From: CAYMRB01 sp964392615
GTDB taxonomy: Bacteria; Planctomycetota; UBA8108
NCBI GenBank assembly: GCA_964392615.1
Contig: CAYMRB010000382.1
Span: forward strand, 1 to 9,975
Direction: 5' to 3'
DNA length: 9,975 nucleotides
Positions 1-5,237 of the stretch are shown here, piece by piece. The translations under genes and the position numbers were made by a program. Below the pieces are notes generated by a model, which was not told where the DNA came from, did no database searches, and saw only the letters and a list, made by a program, of their open reading frames with translations. Each line of letters opens with the position of its first letter. The first letter of the stretch is position 1.

Positions 1-72
1 GACTCCGCCCCCGACTCCGCCACCGACTCCGCCCCCGACTCCGCCACCGCCACCGACTCCGCCACCGCCACC
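1..72. repeat. 12-bp tandem repeat, GACTCCGCCMCC
   Basis: Five copies of a 12-bp unit GACTCCGCCMCC (M alternating C/A) lie at 1-12, 13-24, 25-36, 37-48 and 55-66. Extra GCCACC half-units sit at 49-54 and 67-72. The array runs off the left edge, so its full length is unknown. The unit length is a multiple of three, so every frame stays open: on the minus strand it reads as Gly-Gly-Gly-Val repeats, on the plus strand as Asp-Ser-Ala-Pro/Thr or Thr-Pro-Pro-Pro repeats. That fits a low-complexity protein segment better than a non-coding satellite, but the coding strand cannot be decided from this window. Confidence 0.9.
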
Positions 73-75
73 CAT
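1..75 (-). CDS. Possible start of a glycine-rich (GGGV) protein, truncated by window edge
   Basis: An ATG on the minus strand (75-73) is followed by 24 in-frame codons running off the left edge. They encode only Gly and Val, in two GGGGGV blocks then three GGGV blocks. If real, this gene would be divergent from dapL, with only 35 bp between the start codons. A purine-rich AAGGGA directly abuts the ATG, which is too close for a normal Shine-Dalgarno. A real protein starting directly with a Gly/Val repeat and no signal peptide would be odd. The alternatives are that the repeat is the C-terminal tail of a plus-strand protein (one frame, DSAP/DSAT-type, stops at 136-138 inside dapL) or is non-coding. 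I do not recognise a family. Confidence 0.2.
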   Translation of the reverse strand, partial: MGGGGGVGGGGGVGGGVGGGVGGGV

Positions 76-97
76 TCCCTTCAGCGTCCGCCTCCGT

Positions 98-103
98 TAC
101 ACT
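98..103 (+). promoter_or_regulatory. Candidate -10 box for a leaderless dapL mRNA
   Basis: TACACT matches the TATAAT consensus at four of six positions, including the key A at position 2 and T at position 6. It ends 7 nt before the dapL ATG, so transcription would start at or next to the A of the start codon. No Shine-Dalgarno is present between 80 and 110; the region is pyrimidine-rich instead. A weak -35 (TTCCCT, 75-80) lies 17 nt upstream. This is the usual layout of a leaderless gene, but it is read from sequence only. Confidence 0.4.
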
Positions 104-110
104 TCGCGCC

Positions 111-1349
111 ATGGCACGCATCAACGATCACTACCTGAAGCTCGCCGCCGGCTACCTCTTTCCGGAGATCGGACGGCGCGTCCGCGCGTTTGTCGAAGCC
201 CACCCCGACGCGGACGTCATCCGGCTCGGGATCGGCGACGTGACCCGTCCTCTGGCTCCCGCCATCATCGAGGCGTTTCACGCCGGCGTCGATGAGCTCG
301 CCGACGTGGCGTCGTTCAAGGGCTACGGCCCCGATCAGGGCTACGAGTTCCTCCGGGAGCTGATCGCGACGCACGACTACCGCGAGCGCGGAGTCGAGGT
401 GGCCGCGGACGAGATCTTCGTGTCGGACGGATCGAAGTGCGATAGCGGCAACATCCAGGAGATCTTCGCCGCGGACTGTCGCATCGCCGTCGCGGATCCT
501 GTGTATCCGGTTTATGTCGATACGAACGTGATGGCCGGCCGCACGGGAGTGGCAGACGAGCACGGGCGCTACGAGGGCATCACCTACATGCCCTGCGTCG
601 CCGAGAACGGCTTCCAGCCGCAGATCCCGTCGGAGCCGGTCGACCTCGTCTACCTGTGCAGCCCGAACAACCCCACCGGCTCCGTCGCGACGAAGGACGA
701 TCTCGCCAAGTGGATCGCGTGGGCGCGCGAGACCGGGGCGATCATCCTGTTCGACGCCGCCTACGAGGCCTTCATCTCCGATCCGGAGCTGCCGCGGTCG
801 ATCTACGAGGTCGACGGCGCGCGCGAGTGCGCGATCGAGTTCCGCAGCTTCTCGAAGACCGCCGGGTTCACCGGCACGCGCTGCGCGTTCGTCGTCGTGC
901 CGCGAGAGCTGACCGGGAAGGACGCTGCTGGAGGCGACGTCCCGATCCACCAGCTCTGGGCGCGACGCCAGGCGACCAAGTTCAACGGCGCGTCGTTCGC
1001 GATCCAGCGGGCTGCGGCGGCGGCGTACTCGCCGGAGGGACGCCAGCAGGTCGACGAGCTCGTGTCGTTCTACATGGAGAACGCTCGGATCATCCGCGAA
1101 GGCCTCGCCGACGCAGGCTACACGGTCTACGGCGGCGTCCACTCGCCGTACAGCTGGCTCGAGACGCCGGAAGGCATGAACTCGTGGGAGTTCTTCGATC
1201 GCCTGCTGTCGACGGTTCACATCGTCGGCACGCCCGGTACCGGCTTCGGCCCCAGCGGCGAGGGCTACTTCCGCCTCAGCGCGTTCGGCGAGCGCGATCG
1301 GGTCGAGGAGGCCGTGGCGCGGATTCGGCAGCAGCTCGCCGTCAGCTAA
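111..1349 (+). CDS. dapL: LL-diaminopimelate aminotransferase
   Basis: PLP-dependent fold-type I aminotransferase of 412 residues, the usual DapL length. DapL converts L-tetrahydrodipicolinate plus glutamate to LL-diaminopimelate plus 2-oxoglutarate in one cytoplasmic step, bypassing the succinylase/acetylase routes to lysine and peptidoglycan. The N-terminus (MARINDHYLKLAAGYLFPEI) is the family signature and fixes the start. Also visible are IRLGIGDVTRPL (near 37-48), GYGPDQGYEFLR, the PVYPVYVD segment, SPNNPTGS for cofactor/substrate binding, and SFSKTAGFTGTR, in which Lys249 is the expected Schiff-base lysine. The C-terminal GFGPSGEGYFRLSAFG supplies the carboxylate-binding Arg. DapL is found in plants, chlamydiae, spirochaetes, planctomycetes and others. 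The gene stands alone, preceded by a repeat and followed by a convergent gene. There is no Shine-Dalgarno; translation is probably leaderless. The assignment is secure. Confidence 0.96.
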   Translation: MARINDHYLKLAAGYLFPEIGRRVRAFVEAHPDADVIRLGIGDVTRPLAPAIIEAFHAGVDELADVASFKGYGPDQGYEFLRELIATHDYRERGVEVAADEIFVSDGSKCDSGNIQEIFAADCRIAVADPVYPVYVDTNVMAGRTGVADEHGRYEGITYMPCVAENGFQPQIPSEPVDLVYLCSPNNPTGSVATKDDLAKWIAWARETGAIILFDAAYEAFISDPELPRSIYEVDGARECAIEFRSFSKTAGFTGTRCAFVVVPRELTGKDAAGGDVPIHQLWARRQATKFNGASFAIQRAAAAAYSPEGRQQVDELVSFYMENARIIREGLADAGYTVYGGVHSPYSWLETPEGMNSWEFFDRLLSTVHIVGTPGTGFGPSGEGYFRLSAFGERDRVEEAVARIRQQLAVS

Positions 1350-1360
1350 CTCGCTGACGG
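1339..1360. terminator. Stem-loop at the dapL stop codon, between convergent genes
   Basis: CCGTCAGC (1339-1346) and GCTGACGG (1353-1360) form a perfect 8-bp stem with a 6-nt loop that contains the dapL TAA stop. The next gene converges and ends at 1370, so the hairpin could serve both strands. There is no T-tract on either side, so it may act as an RNA 3'-end stabiliser or Rho-assisted site rather than a classical intrinsic terminator. Confidence 0.5.
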
Positions 1361-1369
1361 ACTCGATCC

Positions 1370-2275
1370 TCAGATCCGCCGGCGCCGCGGCGCCGGCTTC
1401 GGCGCGTCTTTCGTCGACGCGTCCTGCTGTCCACGCGACCCGACATCCCACGCGAGCACCCAGCGTGACTTCGCCTTCTTGAACCCGAGCTTGTCGAGCC
1501 GCTTTTCCATGTCCGACATGTGTGCGGCGCCGTAGAAGATGCCGAGCTTCTTCTTGCCGGCGGCGAGCTCGCGACGCAGAACGCCGATTGCGACCTTGTT
1601 GCGCTCCGCGACGATGACCGAGCCCTCCTCGCCCTCGATGCCGGCGAGCAGCGCCTCCATGTCCTCGAGCTGCTTCGCGAACAGGTACTTCAAGGCGCGC
1701 GATGAGTCGCGGCTCGAGAACGCGCGGATCAGATCGATGAGCGTCGGTTGGCGGAGCTTCCCTTCCTTCTGGAGCTTCCACTGCTGGCGCATCGACTTGA
1801 GCATCAGCGACACGATGCTCTCGCCCTTCTCTCGCTGGGTGCGGAAGAAGGTGTCCGGATCCATGTCGGCGTGGACGAAGTTCTTCTTCTCGTAGTCGAT
1901 GCCATCGAGCTGGAAGTCGAGATCGAGCACCTCCGTCAGGCCGCGCTGAAACGCGCTCAGCAGACTGCCGCCGCGCTCGCCCCGCTTCGGCACCGCGTCC
2001 TTCGGCTTGATCATCTCGTAGAGAAGCGCGTCGTACGTCGCGAAGTGTCGGTCGAGCTTGCGGTAGTAGGCGGAATCGGCGATGTGGACCGCGGCGATCA
2101 AGTCGACCTCGGCACCGTGCGCGTCGCGGTACTTGACGATCGCGGTCTCGAGACGACCGCGACTGTCGCCCTCGTCGACGAAACGCAGAAACTGCGTCGG
2201 CTCCTCCCCTGCGAGGAGTCCGACGGGCAGCGTCGACAGAAAGCAGGTGAAGAGGAGTGTGCGCGCTGTCGTCAT
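1370..2275 (-). CDS. Secreted TraB/GumN (Tiki-like) family protein
   Basis: 301 residues. The start is the ATG at 2275 because it places a classical signal peptide (hydrophobic LLFTCFLSTLPVGLLAG, about 7-23) at the N-terminus; an in-frame start at 2341 would add 22 hydrophilic residues. The body carries the spaced motifs of the TraB/PrgY/GumN family: LIAAVHIAD with His64, LLYE with Glu87, VAERN (223-227) and IFYGAAHM with GxxH at 249-252. Family members such as animal Tiki are metal-dependent peptidases with two GxxH motifs and conserved Glu. Here the first motif is AxxH (Ala61 to His64), a deviation to note. The C-terminus ends in a Pro/Arg-rich tail (APRRRRI). The protein is probably periplasmic or surface-located; its substrate is unknown. 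Gene context gives no clue: it is convergent with dapL and divergent from a glycosidase-like gene. Family call fairly sure, activity not. Confidence 0.75.
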   Translation of the reverse strand: MTTARTLLFTCFLSTLPVGLLAGEEPTQFLRFVDEGDSRGRLETAIVKYRDAHGAEVDLIAAVHIADSAYYRKLDRHFATYDALLYEMIKPKDAVPKRGERGGSLLSAFQRGLTEVLDLDFQLDGIDYEKKNFVHADMDPDTFFRTQREKGESIVSLMLKSMRQQWKLQKEGKLRQPTLIDLIRAFSSRDSSRALKYLFAKQLEDMEALLAGIEGEEGSVIVAERNKVAIGVLRRELAAGKKKLGIFYGAAHMSDMEKRLDKLGFKKAKSRWVLAWDVGSRGQQDASTKDAPKPAPRRRRI

Positions 2276-2511
2276 CGTGATCTCACTCGATCGAGCTGTC
2301 AGACAAGAGGCCGATTCCCGGACTTCTCCCACAGTGTACACACTCCCTTCGTCGTCCGCGCCGTCCCGTTTCCCGAAGGACCGCCGGCGATGACTCTGCT
2401 ACGATCGAGTCTGGCCCGGAAACCGAATACCGGACCTCGACCGACGTCCTGCAAGAGGGCTCGGTGTCTGAAACGGAACGAGATCAACCCTTACTCCCCT
2501 GGATCGACCCG
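2276..2511. promoter_or_regulatory. Divergent promoter region between TraB-like and glycosidase-like genes
   Basis: A 236-bp non-coding stretch upstream of both divergent genes. It contains two perfect palindromes, CTCGATCGAG (2286-2295) and GTGTACAC (2334-2341). For the plus-strand gene there is an extended -10 candidate, TGCTACGAT (2397-2405; TACGAT matches four of six consensus bases), without a convincing -35. For the minus-strand gene TACACT (2338-2333) is a possible -10 about 57 nt before its ATG. The palindromes could be regulator sites, but no known operator is recognised. A GTG at 2464 in the frame of the plus gene is an alternative start. Confidence 0.35.
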
Positions 2512-3525
2512 ATGACGCGTGATCTGCCCCGCCGCCTTCTGATCGCCACCTCCCTGACCCTCGTCGCGTTCTCGTCCACTTCTGCGGACGACGCGTTCCG
2601 CCCGGCGACCCGCGTGTCGCTCGAGAAGAACCGCTGGCACCTGCGCGGCAAGCTGACGAACCCGGGGAGCATAGCGGAAGGTCTCCTCCTGAACGTCCGC
2701 ATGGTCAACACGACGTTCGAGGACCGCAACCCGAAGACCTGCCCGAAGGGCTTCGACCCGGAAAAGAACACGAACGCGTTCGTCGCGAAGGTCCCCGAGT
2801 ACGTCGCGCACGGCATCAACGCGTTCACGCTGTGCCTGCAGGGAGGATCGCCGGGATACGAGGGCGCGCTGAACTCGGCGTATGCCGCCGACGGCAGCTT
2901 GCGCCCCGACTACATGCGCCGCGTCGCGCGCGTGATCGAGGCCTGCGATCGCGCCGGTGCCGCGGTCATCCTCGGCTGTTTCTATCAGCAGCAGGACCAG
3001 GTGCTCGCCGACGCCGACGCCGTACGCCGCGCCGTCGTCCACACCGTGAAGTGGATCACGGCACGCGGCTACACGAACGTCGTGGTCGAGATTGCCAACG
3101 AGTTCCAGCACAAGGGCTTCGATCACTCGCTGATCAACAGCCCGCTCGAGATCCGCGAGCTCATCCGCCTCGCGAAGAAGACGGCTCCGAAGCTCCTAGT
3201 CTCGGCGAGCAGCCTGGGCGGCGGACGCATTCCGCTGCCCGTCGCCGCCGAGTCGGACTTCGTCCTGCTCCACTTCAACAACATCGACGTCGACACGATG
3301 TACCTGCGCATCGCGGCGATGAGCAAGGTCACCAAGGCGCTCGTGTGCAACGAGGATGACATCACCGGCGAGAAGGGCTCCGAGACGCTCGAGGGCGCCG
3401 CGTACTCGATGTGCTCGTGGGGCTACATGAACAAGGAAAAGAACCAGTACTACCCGTTCGAGTTCAAGGGCGCCGCGGACGATCCGCCCGTCTACGCCAA
3501 GTTCCGCGAGCTGTCGCGCCCCTGA
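2512..3525 (+). CDS. Secreted (beta/alpha)8 glycoside-hydrolase-like protein
   Basis: 337 residues from the ATG at 2512, chosen because it opens directly with a signal peptide (MTRDLPRRLLIATSLTLVAF, cleavage near SADDA at 23-27). An in-frame GTG at 2464 would add 16 residues with no hydrophobic character. No strong Shine-Dalgarno precedes the ATG. The fold reads as a clan GH-A TIM barrel. Residues 95-110 form a strand entering AFTLCLQGG, 151-160 a strand ending FYQQQ. VVVEIANEF has Glu197 as the likely acid/base, and ALVCNEDD has Glu281 as the likely nucleophile. These are placed as in retaining beta-glycosidases after strands 4 and 7. An N-terminal NVRMVNTTFEDRNP segment (about 61-74) precedes the barrel. 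I cannot assign a CAZy family or substrate. It is monocistronic, flanked by a divergent promoter region and a strong terminator-like hairpin. Confidence 0.7.
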   Translation: MTRDLPRRLLIATSLTLVAFSSTSADDAFRPATRVSLEKNRWHLRGKLTNPGSIAEGLLLNVRMVNTTFEDRNPKTCPKGFDPEKNTNAFVAKVPEYVAHGINAFTLCLQGGSPGYEGALNSAYAADGSLRPDYMRRVARVIEACDRAGAAVILGCFYQQQDQVLADADAVRRAVVHTVKWITARGYTNVVVEIANEFQHKGFDHSLINSPLEIRELIRLAKKTAPKLLVSASSLGGGRIPLPVAAESDFVLLHFNNIDVDTMYLRIAAMSKVTKALVCNEDDITGEKGSETLEGAAYSMCSWGYMNKEKNQYYPFEFKGAADDPPVYAKFRELSRP

Positions 3526-3542
3526 TCTGATCCACCCCCCGC

Positions 3543-3581
3543 GGGCTCTCGACGGACGACCGAGACCGAACGAGAGCGCCC
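3543..3581 (+). other. Weak stem-loop after the glycosidase-like gene
   Basis: GGG-CTCTCG (3543-3551) can pair with CGAGAG-CG-CCC (3571-3581), giving 9 bp with a 2-nt bulge and a 19-nt loop. It begins 18 nt after the stop at 3525. It may contribute to 3'-end formation ahead of the stronger hairpin at 3590-3632; with the long loop and bulge it could equally be chance in GC-rich DNA. Confidence 0.25.
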
Positions 3582-3589
3582 GAAACGAA

Positions 3590-3632
3590 ACGGCCGGCCG
3601 TCGTCTCCCGCGAGGGGACGACGCCCGGCCGT
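3590..3632. terminator. Strong bidirectional terminator-like hairpin with GCGA tetraloop
   Basis: Left arm 3590-3609 and right arm 3614-3632 enclose a GCGA (GNRA-type) loop at 3610-3613. The stem is 8 bp (ACGGCCGG/CCGGCCGT), one C-C mismatch, 7 bp (CGTCGTC/GACGACG), one bulged T at 3606, then CCC/GGG: 18 bp in all. It lies between two convergent genes ending at 3525 (+) and 3661 (-). Read on the minus strand it is followed by TTTCGTTTCG, the more terminator-like tail; on the plus strand only GTGTTCGG follows. It probably ends the Gfo/Idh transcript and may also stop read-through from the glycosidase-like gene. Confidence 0.75.
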
Positions 3633-3660
3633 GTTCGGTCAGCCTGGGCGTGCCGTCAGA

Positions 3661-4935
3661 TCAGTCGCGTCCCGGGATCGCGCAGATCTCGTCCTTCGGC
3701 GCGACCACCTCGCCGGCCTCGAAATCGAGCGGGCCGGGCTTCAGGGCGTAGTCGTAGAACTTCCCGCCCTTGTTCATCAGGTCCTTCCAGTTGACGTACA
3801 CGCCACTGTACGTCGCGATGCGACCCATGATCGCCGTCATCGTCGAGGTCGCGACATTGTTCGCCTCGTTGATCGGCTTCTCGTTCATGATGCTCCACAG
3901 GAGGTCGATGTGCTCCTGCACGTACGGGTTGCCCTCAACCGGGCAGCCCTCGGCGAAGAGCGCCGTGTCCTTCGGCTTCAGGCCGCGCGCGAGGCCCGTC
4001 TCGCCGACGAGCCGCTCCATGACGCCACCCTGGGTGCCGTTGATCTGACGGCACATGCTGTGGACGTGGACGCCTTCGGGGAACTCGAAGTCGACGCTGT
4101 GGAAGTCGAACTGGTTGCCGGTCTTGCGTCGGGCACGTCCGCCGAAGCCGAGCGCCTTCTGGGGGTGCGTCCCCAGGTACCAGTTCATGATGTCGAGGTT
4201 GTGCACGTGCTGCTCGACGATGTGATCGCCGGACATCTCGGTGAAGCTCACCCAGTTGCGCACGAGGTACTCGGCGTCGCTCCAGTTCGGGTCCTTCGGG
4301 CGCTTCCAGAGCGCGCCGCCGCACCAGTAGACCGAGCCGCCGCGAATCTTGCCGACCGCACCTTCGTGGACGGCCTGGGCCGTCTCACGGTAGCCGCGCG
4401 AGTGGCGGCGCTGCGTACCGGCCGCGACGGCCAGTCCCTTCTTCGTCGCGAGCTCACCGGCCTCCATGATCTTCCGCGCGCCGGGAGGGTCGACCGCGAC
4501 GGGCTTTTCCATGAAGACGTGCTTGCCGGCCTCGATGCACGCCGCGAAGTGGACCGGGCGGAAGATCGGCGGGGTCGCCATCAGGATAATGTCGACGTCG
4601 ACCTCGAGGAGCTTCTTGTACGCGTCCCAGCCGACGAACACGCGGTTCGGCGGGATCTTGCCGATGCCGCGCGCACCGCCGGTGCGGTCGGCAAACGCGT
4701 CGGCGACGCCAACGACCTCGATCTCGACGCCGAGCCTCTTCGCCGCGTTCAGATGATCGCGCAACGCGCCGGTGCCGCGACCGCCGCTACCGATCAAGCC
4801 CGTCCTGAACTTCGCCTTCTTCGCCGCACCGATCGCCGGAGCGCCGAGGACGGCCATCGTGCCGGCGGCCGCCGTCGTCGCCATCGTCTTTCTGATGAAT
4901 TCGCGCCGGGTGGCAGCACGCGTCTTGTCCGTCAT
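3661..4935 (-). CDS. Tat-exported Gfo/Idh/MocA family oxidoreductase
   Basis: 424 residues from the ATG at 4935, fixed by AAGGAG 7 nt upstream and by the Tat signal that follows (TRREFIRK, Arg10-Arg11, then an Ala/Gly-rich hydrophobic stretch to about 37). A start at 4983 would put extra residues before the Tat motif. The N-terminal Rossmann domain has GLIGSGGRG (46-54) for NAD(P) binding and the EKPVAV motif (143-148). The C-terminal alpha/beta domain has GDHIVEQHVHNLDIMNW (236-252), the His/Asp region that takes the place of the catalytic GxxxDxGxHxxD of other members. Family members oxidise or reduce sugars, inositols or amino sugars. Twin-arginine export of prefolded NAD-binding Gfo/Idh proteins is common in Planctomycetota. 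The substrate is unknown; a secreted glycosidase-like gene lies next to it but convergent. A LacI-type palindrome lies 35-44 nt upstream of the ATG. Confidence 0.9.
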   Translation of the reverse strand: MTDKTRAATRREFIRKTMATTAAAGTMAVLGAPAIGAAKKAKFRTGLIGSGGRGTGALRDHLNAAKRLGVEIEVVGVADAFADRTGGARGIGKIPPNRVFVGWDAYKKLLEVDVDIILMATPPIFRPVHFAACIEAGKHVFMEKPVAVDPPGARKIMEAGELATKKGLAVAAGTQRRHSRGYRETAQAVHEGAVGKIRGGSVYWCGGALWKRPKDPNWSDAEYLVRNWVSFTEMSGDHIVEQHVHNLDIMNWYLGTHPQKALGFGGRARRKTGNQFDFHSVDFEFPEGVHVHSMCRQINGTQGGVMERLVGETGLARGLKPKDTALFAEGCPVEGNPYVQEHIDLLWSIMNEKPINEANNVATSTMTAIMGRIATYSGVYVNWKDLMNKGGKFYDYALKPGPLDFEAGEVVAPKDEICAIPGRD

Positions 4936-4942
4936 CGACAGT

Positions 4943-4948
4943 CTCCTT
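4943..4948 (-). promoter_or_regulatory. Shine-Dalgarno of the Gfo/Idh gene
   Basis: AAGGAG on the minus strand, separated by 7 nt from the ATG at 4935. It is one of the best ribosome binding sites in the window and decides between the starts at 4935 and 4983. Confidence 0.8.
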
Positions 4949-4969
4949 CGCTTGTTTTCGTAGCGGGAT

Positions 4970-4979
4970 AAACCGGTTT
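4970..4979. promoter_or_regulatory. Candidate operator palindrome AAACCGGTTT
   Basis: A perfect 10-bp palindrome, AAACCGGTTT, lies 35-44 nt before the Gfo/Idh start codon, between the likely promoter and the Shine-Dalgarno. The central CG with A/T-rich flanks is the general shape of LacI-family operators, which often control sugar genes. No second half-site or regulator gene is seen here, so the assignment is an inference from shape and position. Confidence 0.35.
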
Positions 4980-5053
4980 CCAACTGATCAGAGTACCAAC
5001 GGAGGCGGCAAGATCAAAGGGACGAGGAACGAACCGGCGGGTAGACGCGAAGA

Positions 5054-5143
5054 CCTGGCAACCGCTGATGAACGCTGATCGGCGCCTATCGGAAGCCAAG
5101 CCTCCTATCTGCGTCTGTCAGCGTTCATTAGCGGTTCTCCAGG
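5054..5143. repeat. Long imperfect inverted repeat made of six related decamers
   Basis: Core arms AACCGCTGATGAACGCTGA (5060-5078) and TCAGCGTTCATTAGCGGTT (5118-5136) are complementary at 18 of 19 positions. Pairing continues inward to a 9-nt apex (5094-5102), and a CCTGG/CCAGG pair (5054-5058/5139-5143) closes the base. Each arm is three 10-nt units. The left units are GCTGATGAAC, GCTGATCGGC and GCCTATCGGA at 5064, 5074 and 5084. The right units, read on the minus strand, are GCTAATGAAC, GCTGACAGAC and GCAGATAGGA, starting at 5132, 5122 and 5112. Matches between arms are 9, 7 and 7 of 10. It resembles in style the GCnGATGAAC-type dispersed intergenic repeats I recall from several bacterial phyla; copy number here is unknown. 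Confidence 0.85.
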
Positions 5144-5237
5144 CCGGGCCATGGGAGGGAGCCTTCTCTTCGAAAACGCGCTTCGCTACTCGCGCCGGAC
5201 GTGCTCACGACAGCGAGCGGTGGGACCCGCGCTTCCG

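Larger units (their letters stand above)
4936..5237. other. Intergenic region upstream of the Gfo/Idh gene
   Basis: A 302-bp gap without a credible gene. From the Gfo/Idh side outward it holds the Shine-Dalgarno (4943-4948), the AAACCGGTTT palindrome (4970-4979), a TGATCA palindrome (4985-4990), and a purine-rich stretch near 5000-5040. The long decamer inverted repeat follows (5054-5143), then about 90 bp of unremarkable sequence up to the stop of the fumarylacetoacetate-hydrolase-like gene. I could not place a convincing -35/-10 pair for Gfo/Idh; TTGGAA with TACGAA about 15 nt downstream (minus strand, 4986-4960) is the best guess. Confidence 0.6.

Noticed and set aside
1..72. CRISPR array or minisatellite origin of replication
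   Set aside because: The repeat has no spacers, a 12-bp unit in multiples of codons and no DnaA-box-like sequence; a coding low-complexity segment explains it better.
81..1781. A 566-residue open frame on the minus strand opposite dapL and the TraB-like gene
   Set aside because: Its product is Arg/Ala/Asp-rich with no domain, and it runs across dapL and a second confident gene. It is a frame shadow produced by GC-rich third positions.
2464..2511. GTG start at 2464 for the glycosidase-like protein
   Set aside because: It would place 16 hydrophilic residues ahead of a clear signal peptide; the ATG at 2512 is preferred, although neither has a strong ribosome site.
3525..3661. Glycosidase-like gene and Gfo/Idh gene as one sugar-utilisation operon
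   Set aside because: They are convergent with a strong hairpin between them, so they are not co-transcribed; a functional link remains only a guess.
3631..4971. A 446-residue plus-strand frame opposite the Gfo/Idh gene
   Set aside because: Composition is Arg/Ala/Val/Asp-rich without motifs, and the minus strand carries a full Gfo/Idh protein with Tat signal and ribosome site.
5054..5143. tRNA or small structured RNA gene
   Set aside because: The inverted repeat is a single long hairpin with no cloverleaf, T-loop or CCA end; no known ncRNA family is recognised.
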